From: a virus
Direction: 5' to 3' (one strand)
Virus record (IMG/VR): IMGVR_UViG_3300020581_000002
Location: 1 to 64,000 of that record
DNA: 64,000 bases
The position numbers were made by a program, and so were the translations under genes. Shown in pieces: positions 16,021 to 23,746 of this stretch. The notes beneath the pieces are model-generated. The model was not told the origin of the DNA and did not search any database. It saw nothing but the letters and a program-made list of their open reading frames with translations. Numbering within the stretch: position 1 is the first letter of the stretch; each line of letters begins with the position of its first letter.

Positions 16021-16060
16021 CCGTGTAGTCACCCTTACTACACGGACGCCCTGGTGTCAA
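16021..16060 (-). promoter_or_regulatory. Promoter with palindromic operator (leftward)
   Basis: Perfect inverted repeat CCGTGTAGT-N7-ACTACACGG at 16021-16045. A TTGACA box (16055-16060, read on the minus strand) lies 17 bases from TAAGGG, which falls in the seven-base loop. Binding to the palindrome would therefore cover the -10 region. The upstream epimerase gene ends with TAG inside the arm (16038-16040). The same arm and spacer occur at 20893 and 22689. Confidence 0.55.
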
Positions 16061-17021
16061 GCCTCGCTCGCTTAATCGCACGCTGCACGCCCTCCGCGAG
16101 GAACACCTTCGGCCGATAAAACTGCCGCATCTTGGCGGTGTCGGCAACACGCCAGAACACGCCTTCGGGCTTGGTCTTGTCCACAGTTACCTTCGCCTTC
16201 CGAGCCGCGTAGACCAGAGCTATACGCGCCAAGTCCAAAAACGAAGTTGGGTAGCCGCTCCCGATATTGAGCGCCTCTCCCGGCGCGAGCTTCCACGCCG
16301 TCTCCATGACGCAGTCCATCACGTCGTCAATGTGGACGAAGTCGCGCACCTGGTCACCCGAGCCCCACACTACTAGCGGGCCCTCGCCAGCAACGGCGCG
16401 CTTGATGATGCTGGGAAACGGGTAAGCGAGATCCTGGTCCTCGCCATAACCCGAGAACGGACGATAGATAACAATGTCAACGCCACGCTCGACCGCGCGC
16501 TGAGCCAAGTACTCGCCGGCGAGCTTCGCCCAGCCGTAAGTTGCATCAGGAACACCGATGCGATCGCCGTCAAGCGCCATCAGCGGCTCGCTGAGCGAAC
16601 AATGAGATTCTCGCTGCTGGAACATCGTCGGATAGACGGCGGACGAAGAGAAGTAAACGATCTTCTGGCCTTTTTGCGGGTCGCGCGAAACCCAGCGGAA
16701 AAAGTCGGAATCAATCGCAAAGTTCTGCGCGATGGCGAGAGGAGAGCCCTCGATCTTCTCTCGCCCACCCACCACGGCCGCGCAGTGGATAATGAGATCA
16801 AATTTGGCAGCCGCATTGCTAGGCCAAACGAACCATTGCCGCGCATCATTCTTAACGAACGTCAAATTGATCTCGTAGTTCGATTTGAACATCCACCTGT
16901 GAGGAGGAAGACCTGCGGACATATCGTCCACTCCCGTGACCTTCCAACCGTCGTCGAGGAGACGCTTCGCGAAGTGGCGACCAACGAATCCTCCACAGCC
17001 TAAAATTAACGCGCGCTTCAT
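16038..17021 (-). CDS. NAD-dependent sugar-nucleotide epimerase/dehydratase (SDR)
   Basis: 327 aa. Rossmann Gly motif GCGGFVGRHF at residues 8-17, the DDMSAGL acidic turn after beta-2, the SSSAVYP segment before the catalytic YGWAK (Tyr-x3-Lys) near residue 165, and WGSGDQVRDFVHIDDV in the substrate domain. These are hallmarks of extended SDRs such as GDP-fucose synthase and UDP-glucose 4-epimerase. It would supply an activated sugar for the adjoining glycosyltransferases. ATGA overlap with the preceding gene. Confidence 0.85.
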   Translation of the reverse strand: MKRALILGCGGFVGRHFAKRLLDDGWKVTGVDDMSAGLPPHRWMFKSNYEINLTFVKNDARQWFVWPSNAAAKFDLIIHCAAVVGGREKIEGSPLAIAQNFAIDSDFFRWVSRDPQKGQKIVYFSSSAVYPTMFQQRESHCSLSEPLMALDGDRIGVPDATYGWAKLAGEYLAQRAVERGVDIVIYRPFSGYGEDQDLAYPFPSIIKRAVAGEGPLVVWGSGDQVRDFVHIDDVMDCVMETAWKLAPGEALNIGSGYPTSFLDLARIALVYAARKAKVTVDKTKPEGVFWRVADTAKMRQFYRPKVFLAEGVQRAIKRARLDTRASV

Positions 17022-17758
17022 TCGCTCCCCTTCTTTTTTCTCATCCTGCGTCCCAACTTGTACAGCTTGCGCAACGCTACGGCGTCGTAGTGAGGCGAGT
17101 CGTCAATCGACGCGACTGCCGCTTTAGACGCGCGGTAACCCCACTCGTGCTCGTACACGTCGCCCCACAGATCGACCGTGCCGCTCACGACGATAGTACC
17201 ATCCTGCTCGTAGTCCCTAATGTAAGAACAAGCGCGATGCCTGTTCTTGAACCCGTGCACCCCCTCGTCAATCTTATTGGGATCACCCTCCGCCGGCTTG
17301 CCCGGATGCCACGCGTAACTCGACATCGCAGCGCTATACAGCAGGCCATCGCGAAGCACCCAACAGCGATAGGCGACTACTTCGCCGGCTCTAATTCCGG
17401 CGTCTTCGATGGGCTGCGGCGACGGCGAGGAGACGGTATTGAAGGCTCCGCTGGCACCGATGGTCGCGACGGCAACGAATTGGGCGGAGGAGATACCGCC
17501 GGCTCCGGCGCCTGCACCGGGTGGCGCGTTGGCACCGCCACGAACTTTCGCAAGAGTTCTCCGATATAAGCCACGAGCAGCCTCCCATAATTTGACGACG
17601 TAGCGAGTGCGCCTCTTAAACGCGCGAATTAGCGGAGAGATGACTCTCTCCTGGAACAGTACCCTCTCGACCTCGCGATCAACAGCCTCGCCCTCTCCCC
17701 TCGACCGCAACAACTCGCCCAGATAGCGATCAGGGCGATCGAACAAGTTCCAATCCAT
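17018..17758 (-). CDS. Hypothetical protein with C-terminal HWGDV-type domain (246 aa)
   Basis: Start ATG 17758 follows the preceding gene's TAG by two bases. Residues 1-85 are charged helices. A Gly/Ala/Pro linker (about 75-120) joins them to a domain containing VVAYRCWVLRDGLLYSAAMS, HPGKPAEGD, GVHGFKNRHRACSYIRDY and VDLWGDVYEHEWGYRASKA. I have seen this W-P-G ... H-G-I/F-x-A/F-K ... G-x-V-x-L-W-G-D-V pattern in phage and bacterial proteins of unknown function. Position suggests a link to the glycan cassette. Confidence 0.6.
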   Translation of the reverse strand: MDWNLFDRPDRYLGELLRSRGEGEAVDREVERVLFQERVISPLIRAFKRRTRYVVKLWEAARGLYRRTLAKVRGGANAPPGAGAGAGGISSAQFVAVATIGASGAFNTVSSPSPQPIEDAGIRAGEVVAYRCWVLRDGLLYSAAMSSYAWHPGKPAEGDPNKIDEGVHGFKNRHRACSYIRDYEQDGTIVVSGTVDLWGDVYEHEWGYRASKAAVASIDDSPHYDAVALRKLYKLGRRMRKKKGSE

Positions 17759-17760
17759 GA

Positions 17761-19035
17761 CTATACCGGCGGCAACTTGTGCCAGTCGAACCACCACTGC
17801 GGCGAGAACGGCTGCGGCTCGCGCGATCGAACGCCATAGAAAACCATGCCAGGGGAAAGTGCCGTCAGCCGCACATCGCGATACGACACCTGCGCCGGAA
17901 TGGGAAGCGAGACGAGATCGCGCGGCGGCAAGGTCGGACTAGCGACGTAGCCGCTATGCGTGTCCTCGACGCGCAGAGAGCCGCCCTGCTTGCCACCGCT
18001 TGCGAACAGCTCAACGGGGCCGGAGAGGGGGATCGTCACCATTGGGCACCCTCCCAATAGACCGCTATCATTCTCGTCCACCATCCCTGCTCGCCACGCG
18101 AACGGCCCGAAGCCCTGGCTGAACTCCAAGCGCCAGTCGCCCTCGTAGCACGCGCCAATGCCCTCCAGCTGGTGGGCAAAGTACGTGAAGGTGCCGGAGG
18201 CGGGGTCATGCAGCATTGGCCCGAGCCCGCCGGCATCCTGCTCGCCCCGCCTGATCGCGGCCGTGCGCGCCGCGTAGGTCGCGAACGCCTCGTCGTTAGC
18301 TAGCTGTTCGACCGGCTGGCCGGCAATCTTCAACCCCTGCTCGGCCAGAGGGGGTTCCTGCCCAATCATCTCAACCGGCGAGGGAACGAGGGCGAGCGAA
18401 GCAAGGCCGTGAGAGGCGAGCACGCGGTCGTTCCCCCAATCTGCGCACAGCATACTATCGTGACTGCGGAACGCCCACCAGCGTCCGATATCAAGGTTCG
18501 AGAGGCGAGCGAAGAGGCGGCGGTTCTCGGAGGTAAGCGACGTTCGCATGTGCGCGAGGGACAAGATCGCTGCCTCGCGCGTCAGTATCTGGGTTCCCCA
18601 GCCGAGATTGTGCATGACGGCGTAACCGTCTCGCTGAAAGAGAACGCGATCTTCGTAAGCTCGCGCCGACACGGCTCCCACTTCAAGACCATCCGCGGCT
18701 CCACGCTCGAAGAGAGCCATGGCTGGTCCAAACCAGTCGGGTTGCAAGAGTACATCGTTCTCAACAAGACCGACATGCGTCCAGTCTCCTCCCTTGAGCA
18801 TCTGGGTCAGCGCGTAGGCGACCGCCGCATCGGGCCCGCCGCGCACATTGCCGTGCACGATGATGCCATGCCGCTCGCCGGCGCGCATCTGGACTTCGTG
18901 AGGAAAACGCTTGCCCTCCTCCGTCGCCGAACCATCGCACCACAGGATGCTGGCGCCACAGCCGAGAAGCGGCTCGATCGTGCGGCGGGACAGCTCGATG
19001 TTGTCCTTGGTGAGGAAAGCAAGGCAGACTTTCAT
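17761..19035 (-). CDS. Glycosyltransferase-like protein (GT-A, family 2 type)
   Basis: 424 aa. The N-terminal region MKVCLAFLTKDNIELSRRTI, then GASILWCDGSA and VGLVENDVLLQPDWFGPAMA, resembles the nucleotide-sugar binding core of GT2-like transferases, with END in the place of a DXD motif. Residues about 250-424 look beta-rich (YEGDWRLEFSQGFGPFAWRA, VTIPLSGPVELFASGG), perhaps a carbohydrate-binding domain. ATGA overlap with the HNH gene. Substrate unknown. Confidence 0.65.
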   Translation of the reverse strand: MKVCLAFLTKDNIELSRRTIEPLLGCGASILWCDGSATEEGKRFPHEVQMRAGERHGIIVHGNVRGGPDAAVAYALTQMLKGGDWTHVGLVENDVLLQPDWFGPAMALFERGAADGLEVGAVSARAYEDRVLFQRDGYAVMHNLGWGTQILTREAAILSLAHMRTSLTSENRRLFARLSNLDIGRWWAFRSHDSMLCADWGNDRVLASHGLASLALVPSPVEMIGQEPPLAEQGLKIAGQPVEQLANDEAFATYAARTAAIRRGEQDAGGLGPMLHDPASGTFTYFAHQLEGIGACYEGDWRLEFSQGFGPFAWRAGMVDENDSGLLGGCPMVTIPLSGPVELFASGGKQGGSLRVEDTHSGYVASPTLPPRDLVSLPIPAQVSYRDVRLTALSPGMVFYGVRSREPQPFSPQWWFDWHKLPPV

Positions 19036-19532
19036 GCTGTTGTTCTCGCAAACTCGCCGCGCAAACGAATCGCTGCCTGCGCGTAAGCGGCATGAGCAGC
19101 TTCTGCAGAATCAAAATAACCAAGTCCTACAAGACGACCTTTAATCTTAATACCCGCTTGCCACTTTCTACGCCCTTTAGCGTAAGTCACGCCTTTTAAC
19201 GACGTGTATTTTTTATTTTTCATAGGCCGCGCATTATGCGCATTTTGGACACGAGTTGCTTCTCTCAAATTAGACCATCGATTGTTGTGTTTATTAGTGT
19301 CCTTGTGATCAATCTCGTTATCAGGCCAGCGCCCCGTCATATAAAGCCATGCTAAACGATGAGCCATATACACTTTTTGATCTAGTTTTATCGAAACGTA
19401 TCTCCTAAAATTACCAGCGATTGCACCAACACGAACGTTTTTTCGGCGCGAAATCCACCTAAATAACCCGGTAACAGAGTCGTAGAACAACGCTTGTTTT
19501 AGTTGCGCTTGCGTCAGCGAAGTCTTTTTCAT
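19032..19532 (-). CDS. HNH homing endonuclease with AP2 domain
   Basis: 166 aa. The N-terminus NUMOD/HNH part contains MAHRLAWLYMTGRWPDNEID, then HKDTNKHNNRWSNLREATRV, giving the HNH residues. The C-terminus (TYAKGRRKWQAGIKIKGRLV, YFDSAEAAHAAYAQAAIRL) is an AP2 DNA-binding domain. It lies between two glycosyltransferase genes with overlaps of 1 and 4 bases, so its insertion did not break either. The DNA here is clearly more AT-rich than the neighbours, a sign of lateral arrival. Confidence 0.9.
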   Translation of the reverse strand: MKKTSLTQAQLKQALFYDSVTGLFRWISRRKNVRVGAIAGNFRRYVSIKLDQKVYMAHRLAWLYMTGRWPDNEIDHKDTNKHNNRWSNLREATRVQNAHNARPMKNKKYTSLKGVTYAKGRRKWQAGIKIKGRLVGLGYFDSAEAAHAAYAQAAIRLRGEFARTTA

Positions 19533-20602
19533 TACAATGCCTTTTTACAATCAGATACCCAAGCAATAGCAAGTTCAACAATTCCCGTGGGCATCCAATA
19601 AAACTGTTGCAGTTCAGTATAAATCAACTGAACCATTGCTAGTAGCGGCGTGTCGCTTAGATGCAATTTACTAAGCCAATCAGCAAATTCTACTGTGTAT
19701 TGCATTCCGAATAGTTCAGACTTCAAATCACTAACAAGATTATGTTCGTTTCTCTGTTGGAGCACAAAAGGACGACCGTAGTGAACAACCAATCCTTGCT
19801 CGCGCATAACTCTCTGCGCGATCAGCCCCGCCCATATGTCATCATATCTTTGCCACTGCGGCACCATGAGGAAGCAGGGGGCAAGTGCACGCAAGAAAGC
19901 GACGTTCTGGGCGTTGAGCGGCGCCCACGTAGTGCGCGGGTCGGAGACGACACCGGCGCGCAGCACCTCCGACACCTGGTGCACGGCCGGATGCCGCGAC
20001 ATGCGGTCAACAGCGGAGGTGTCGGGGTCACCCAGGACCGCGCCCTGCGCCACGCCGATACGCGCGTCAACGACGGGCTCGAAAGACAAGCAGGAAGGAA
20101 GCTGCTGCGGGAAGCCGCGCTGGCAGACGGGAGCGCCGGTAAGAGGAAATTGGAGCTGGCCGGGATCGAACCAGCCGCGACCGCTGACCTTTAACCCGCT
20201 CCACGCGCGATTCCACGTGATAGGCGGCGTGCTTGGATCGTCAAAATAAACTTTGTCATCGAACATCTTAAAATAATTTATAAAATATGCAGCACCCATC
20301 GGGATGTTGTCGTCGTCCACACTGACGATCAGCTCGGCGCCCCACTTGAGCGCCTCGAGGAGCGCGATGTTGCGCCGCGCGATCGTATTCCAGCCGATGA
20401 GGGGGGAGCACTCCCAGCCCAACTCCTTCTGCCTGTCGGGCGAATACGCTTCGCAGTCGGAGATGGATGCGCAAAAGTCGTAGGCGGCCTTGGGGGTCTT
20501 TTCGTCGCAAGCAACAAAAAAGCGAACGCTTGGGTCGAAGCGCCGGTAGAGCGCGAGAACGTGGGGGACATTGATTGTCGTGAGGATGAGAGCCGTCTTC
20601 AT
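19532..20602 (-). CDS. STELLO/GT75-like glycosyltransferase
   Basis: 356 aa. The start MKTALILTTINVPHVLALYR, then IVSVDDDNIPMGAAYFINYF, supplies a DDD metal motif; later RGFPQQLPSCLSFEPVVDAR and PCFLMVPQWQRYDDIWAGLI resemble the STELLO/RGP-type catalytic core. It would transfer a sugar onto a glycan or protein. The 3' ~300 bases (19532-19840) are much more AT-rich than the rest of the gene, continuous with the HNH gene, suggesting a recombination boundary inside this gene. Confidence 0.7.
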   Translation of the reverse strand: MKTALILTTINVPHVLALYRRFDPSVRFFVACDEKTPKAAYDFCASISDCEAYSPDRQKELGWECSPLIGWNTIARRNIALLEALKWGAELIVSVDDDNIPMGAAYFINYFKMFDDKVYFDDPSTPPITWNRAWSGLKVSGRGWFDPGQLQFPLTGAPVCQRGFPQQLPSCLSFEPVVDARIGVAQGAVLGDPDTSAVDRMSRHPAVHQVSEVLRAGVVSDPRTTWAPLNAQNVAFLRALAPCFLMVPQWQRYDDIWAGLIAQRVMREQGLVVHYGRPFVLQQRNEHNLVSDLKSELFGMQYTVEFADWLSKLHLSDTPLLAMVQLIYTELQQFYWMPTGIVELAIAWVSDCKKAL

Positions 20603-20802
20603 GGCGGACCAGGGTCTCGATCGATCAGATCAGGGGTGCGCTTTTTACGCACTTGCGAGCGCCTCTCCCTCACCTCCCACTCGCGTAGAATCTGCGCGAT
20701 CTTGAACGAGACGGCGCAGCCCTGCTCATTGGCCGCGCGCCTCACGCTTTGTAGAAGGTCAGGAGGGAGACGAACAGAGGTGGGTTTTTCCAAGCGAGAC
20801 AG
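20599..20802 (-). CDS. Ribbon-helix-helix regulator
   Basis: 67 aa if begun at CTG 20802 (AGGAG seven bases upstream), 64 aa if TTG 20793; there is no ATG. KPTSVRLPPDLLQSVRRAAN forms the ribbon and first helix, followed by VSFKIAQILREWEVRERR. This is an Arc/CopG-type DNA-binding protein, a candidate repressor for the phage operators nearby. Its ribosome binding site directly follows an intrinsic-terminator-like hairpin, so its expression may be attenuated. Confidence 0.65.
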   Translation of the reverse strand: MSRLEKPTSVRLPPDLLQSVRRAANEQGCAVSFKIAQILREWEVRERRSQVRKKRTPDLIDRDPGPP

Positions 20803-20814
20803 CGCGCAACTCCT

Positions 20815-20869
20815 AAAAAAGGCCGGGCGGCTGGCGTCACATACGGGGAGGATGTATGGCCGCCCGGCC
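20815..20869 (-). terminator. Terminator-like leader hairpin before the RHH gene
   Basis: Read on the minus strand, an 11-bp stem GGCCGGGCGGC / GCCGCCCGGCC is followed by six Ts, then directly by the AGGAG of the RHH gene. The loop contains a second small palindrome (CATAC...GTATG). It is a strong intrinsic terminator placed between promoter and start codon, which suggests attenuation. A shorter hairpin (CGCTCG...CGAGCG) precedes it. Confidence 0.65.
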
Positions 20870-20892
20870 CGCTCGCTTTTGGGGACGAGCGA

Positions 20893-20927
20893 TGTAGTCA
20901 ATAGCACTACAGAGGGGGAGGCGTCAA
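20893..20927 (-). promoter_or_regulatory. Promoter with palindromic operator before the RHH gene
   Basis: TGTAGT-N7-ACTACA at 20893-20911. On the minus strand, TTGACG (20922-20927) lies 17 bases from CTATTG (20899-20904), so the -10 box sits in the palindrome loop, as at 16.0 kb. The preceding coiled-coil gene ends in TAG within the arm (20907-20909). If the RHH protein binds here, it controls itself. Confidence 0.5.
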
Positions 20928-21734
20928 GGACTCCTTGGCGAGGGCGCGGATGCGGGCGGCCACTCTGTGATCGCCAACTATTGCAGCGCACCGTTCGATC
21001 GTCGCGACCTCGATGGCGTCTCTGCGATCTTGTTCGCAGCAAATAACAGTTTGCAGTCGATCTATTTCATCCTTCAGTTCCCGCACGCGGGCTTCGGCGG
21101 CATTCCTCTCTCCTTCAAGGGATAGGCGCAATGTCCTTTCTGTATCAGCGCGGGCTTCGGCGGCCTCGGCGCGCTGACCTAGTTCTGTAACGTCACCATT
21201 CAGTGCAGAAGCGGCATCATGCCAATCTTTTGCTTCTGCCGTCAGTCGTTCGATCTCCCGCGCCTGCTCTGCCACTTTTGCTTCGGCAGCCTCAGCGCGG
21301 GCTTCTGCATTACGAGCCGCTTGTTCGCTGGGATGCCATACCTCGTTTAGCCTCTCGATCTCCTGCGCCTGGGCTTGCCATTGCTCATTCAAGGCGCGAT
21401 TGCCAGCCGTCTTGCGAGCCAAGTCTTCCTTTAGCCGCTTAATCTCCTGCGCCTGTGCATCGAAGGTTTCCATCAAAAACAATTCGGCAGCTTTCGCTTC
21501 AATGCCTGTACATAGGCCGCGTTGTTCTGCAAACCTACCAATGGCATTGAGGCGCCCTAGCGGCGTTCCAGGGGTTTCATCGGCGATCTCCTGCGCCTGT
21601 GCGGCGAGGGCGACGGCGACATCATTGAGAATGAAAGCTGCTGACAACGGCGGCTTATTGCTTAGCTTTGCTACTAGATGCAAATCAGCCGCCGCTTGCT
21701 TTACCCGCGCGATCAGTTCTGCGGTGCCGGTCAT
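20907..21734 (-). CDS. Coiled-coil protein of the MTGTAELIAR family (275 aa)
   Basis: Starts MTGTAELIARVKQAAADLHL. From about residue 90 on it is a long coiled coil with repeated AQAQEIERL/AQAQEIKRL units and EAEARADTERTLRLSLEGER-like heptads; the end has a hydrophobic patch and LTPPPL. The start decamer recurs in the next gene and in a plus-strand gene at 33.1 kb. The protein may be a scaffold or a structural fibre, or interact with the J-domain protein, but no function is established. Confidence 0.65.
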   Translation of the reverse strand: MTGTAELIARVKQAAADLHLVAKLSNKPPLSAAFILNDVAVALAAQAQEIADETPGTPLGRLNAIGRFAEQRGLCTGIEAKAAELFLMETFDAQAQEIKRLKEDLARKTAGNRALNEQWQAQAQEIERLNEVWHPSEQAARNAEARAEAAEAKVAEQAREIERLTAEAKDWHDAASALNGDVTELGQRAEAAEARADTERTLRLSLEGERNAAEARVRELKDEIDRLQTVICCEQDRRDAIEVATIERCAAIVGDHRVAARIRALAKESLTPPPL

Positions 21735-21982
21735 CCGTCTCTCCCGATGAGAGCGTTTTGAAGCTTGCCGATTTTGGCGACGTGCCGGTCTATCGTTTGC
21801 GCGTCATCCTCAATGCGATTGCGGGCCGCCGTCAATGCAGTTTTAAGCCGTTCGATCTCCTGCGCCTGCGCAGCCACTTTGGCTTCGGCGGCCTCATATC
21901 TTCCCTGTCTTTGATCAGCGATGATCAATAGTTGGTGTTCTGCTTTCTTTAGCCGCGCGATCAATTCTGCAGTGCCGGTCAT
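21731..21982 (-). CDS. Short MTGTAELIAR-family coiled-coil protein (83 aa)
   Basis: MTGTAELIARLKKAEHQLLI leads to AAEAKVAAQAQEIERLKTAL and a helical C-terminus with an RNRIEDDAQTIDRHVAKIG segment. It is a truncated copy of the upstream paralogue, sharing the start decamer and the AQAQEIERL unit. Overlaps both neighbours by ATGA-type junctions. Function unknown. Confidence 0.65.
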   Translation of the reverse strand: MTGTAELIARLKKAEHQLLIIADQRQGRYEAAEAKVAAQAQEIERLKTALTAARNRIEDDAQTIDRHVAKIGKLQNALIGRDG

Positions 21983-22665
21983 CAGCTCGTCCCCCCATCG
22001 CTTCGCGCCGCTCCGCGATAAAAGCGCGGCCGCGCCAAGTTAAAGTCCTCCATGACCGCCGCCATGCGCTCCAAGTCAAGATCTCTGTCAGGAGCGAACT
22101 CGTAGCCGTCGAGCAGCGCGATCGCATCGCGATAAGCAGTAATCTGCGCGTCGATGGCGGCGAGCGGCTGCGCGGTGGAAGCGGCCTGCATTTTTAAAGC
22201 TTGGCGCAGCAGCGGGTTGGCGAAGCGCTTGGCCTTGAGTCGCGCTTCCACCTGTTCGAGCTTCATCCTGGCGCGCTCAATCGGGCGCTTGTTCGCTTCG
22301 AACTTGGAAATTTCCTTGGCGAAGACTTCGCGCGCGAGAACGACGAGGTTCACGGTGAGCGGGTCGGTGGCGCCGGAGCGCACGTGCTGCTCCACCACAG
22401 CAGCAAAGAAACCAACGCAGATCGATACCGCCTTGGAAAGAGAGTTGTCCACGGAGGACTCGTCGAAAGTGCCATCCTGGTCGAAGCGCGCGCGTTTCGC
22501 GGGATCGGCGAGGACGAGGTGCGCGCGGGAAAGACAAGAGAACGCCTCAGCGCTGCCGCCGGCATCGGGGTGGAGACGCTTGGCGCGAGAGCGGTAGGCT
22601 GCTCGCACGCTGGCGGTGGAAGCCGTCTTGTCCACGCCAAGGATCTGGTAGGGGTCAAAGGTCAT
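21982..22665 (-). CDS. J-domain (DnaJ-like) protein
   Basis: 227 aa from ATG 22665; a longer frame upstream would run back into the HNH gene and has no ribosome binding site. Residues 1-60 are a J-domain: DPYQILGVDKTAS, then RAAYRSRAKRLHPDAGG with the HPD signature at 32-34, then FSCLSRAHLVLADPAKRARF. Residues 70-227 are helical without a zinc region. J-domains stimulate DnaK ATPase, so this phage protein probably redirects the host chaperone, possibly for replication-complex or virion assembly. Confidence 0.8.
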   Translation of the reverse strand: MTFDPYQILGVDKTASTASVRAAYRSRAKRLHPDAGGSAEAFSCLSRAHLVLADPAKRARFDQDGTFDESSVDNSLSKAVSICVGFFAAVVEQHVRSGATDPLTVNLVVLAREVFAKEISKFEANKRPIERARMKLEQVEARLKAKRFANPLLRQALKMQAASTAQPLAAIDAQITAYRDAIALLDGYEFAPDRDLDLERMAAVMEDFNLARPRFYRGAARSDGGTS

Positions 22666-22688
22666 GAAGGAGCTGATAGCACGGGGAA

Positions 22689-22707
22689 TGTAGTCGGGGC
22701 AACTACA
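22689..22707 (-). promoter_or_regulatory. Operator-like palindrome without a -35 box
   Basis: TGTAGT-N7-ACTACA, identical in arm and spacer to the operators at 16.02 and 20.89 kb. At the equivalent position upstream there is no TTGAC; the HNH gene ends with TAG inside the right arm (22703-22705). The site would still bind a regulator before the J-domain gene. Loss of the promoter by HNH insertion is my inference. Confidence 0.4.
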
Positions 22708-23371
22708 ATTTTTCTTTCCACGCTTCCCCACTGATCCAGTCGGCAGGATAGTCTTCCAGTCGTCCGCGAGACCTACTCGGAAGCGTAAGCGCATCTTCCA
22801 ACAGCCAGCCGCGCGCAAGCCTCTTTCGCACCATGCTATTTGAAATTCCAACGCGCTCAGTGTAGTCCTTCAACAACACTAGCTGCCCGTCAATCACGAC
22901 ACGCAAAACACCAGATCGATTGCGAGACTGTTCCTTATCAGTCGCCCACCGACAATTATTCGGCTCGTAATTGCCGCGATAATTTGGGTAACGATCAACC
23001 GAATGCTCCGGCGACGGTCGCGGACCCATATCAGAAAGAAACTGTGAAAAACTCTTGCGCCACCGGGCACAAACGCGCACGCCCCGCTTGCCATAATATT
23101 TATATCCTACACTTTTTTTATTGTAACAACGTGCCAACATGTGTCGCCAAATTCGCTCTTCATCGGTCGCAACAAGCGGCAACATCATCGACTTAAAATA
23201 GTGCCCGATTCCACACGTCCTAATCGCGCCCGAATGCAGATGGACTCCTCTTATCACGCGTTCCTTACCACAATCACACTTGCAAAGCCACGCAGAATGC
23301 CGCCCAAAGTTAGGAGCACGCCGCAATACAGTGAGATTACCGAAACGCCGATCCGCGAGATTGAGAGCCAT
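22703..23371 (-). CDS. HNH-type homing endonuclease (222 aa)
   Basis: The N-terminus has a zinc-like pattern LCKCDCGKERVIRGVHLHSG and CGIGH. The central ERIWRHMLARCYNKKSVGYK, then MGPRPSPEHSVDRYPNYRGN and YEPNNCRWATDKEQSRNR, matches the phage HNH family with the D-R-x-P/D-N-x-G-N-Y-x-P-x-N-C-R-W-A signature. The C-terminus (DYTERVGISNSMVRKRLARG) is a helix-turn-helix of NUMOD type. AT-richer than the flanks and inserted directly before the J-domain gene's operator. Confidence 0.85.
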   Translation of the reverse strand: MALNLADRRFGNLTVLRRAPNFGRHSAWLCKCDCGKERVIRGVHLHSGAIRTCGIGHYFKSMMLPLVATDEERIWRHMLARCYNKKSVGYKYYGKRGVRVCARWRKSFSQFLSDMGPRPSPEHSVDRYPNYRGNYEPNNCRWATDKEQSRNRSGVLRVVIDGQLVLLKDYTERVGISNSMVRKRLARGWLLEDALTLPSRSRGRLEDYPADWISGEAWKEKL

Positions 23372-23746
23372 AAAAACGTTGTGGCCTAAAAATACACAAC
23401 AGTCAATCCACCAAATAGCTAATTATGGTCACTCTGTTAATTTTTTATTTTTGGGAGAATTTGGGGCGGCGCGTAGGTTGGCGTGCCTAGTATCCTGGCT
23501 TCGAGAGGGCAGACGTGCGCGCATTTTACCGCGTGCACAACCACGACCTGCATCCGCAAGTAGAAAGCATCATGTTACCCGCAATTAGCGATTTCAGCGC
23601 GTCGAGCGCTCACTGCCGTTTGATATCTCGTGATAGTTCGCGATAATCGCAAAAACTTCCTCAACAAAATCAAGTAGTTACAAGGCGCTTAGCTTTGCGG
23701 TGCCTTCGCACAGCCTTGTAAGGCCGTAAAGAATTGACGCGGCATT
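23372..23746. other. Intergenic region with possible rightward promoter
   Basis: About 375 bases with no convincing reading frame. It contains a rightward promoter-like pair TTGATA (23620-23625), 16 bases, GATAAT (23642-23647) upstream of the plus-strand gene at 23747. The left part is AT-rich and may hold the HNH-gene promoter, but no clear boxes are visible. Confidence 0.4.

Noticed and set aside
22666-22851. Longer start for the J-domain gene inside the HNH gene
   Set aside because: The added sequence overlaps the HNH coding region, has no J-domain homology, and the domain starts properly at MTFDPYQIL.
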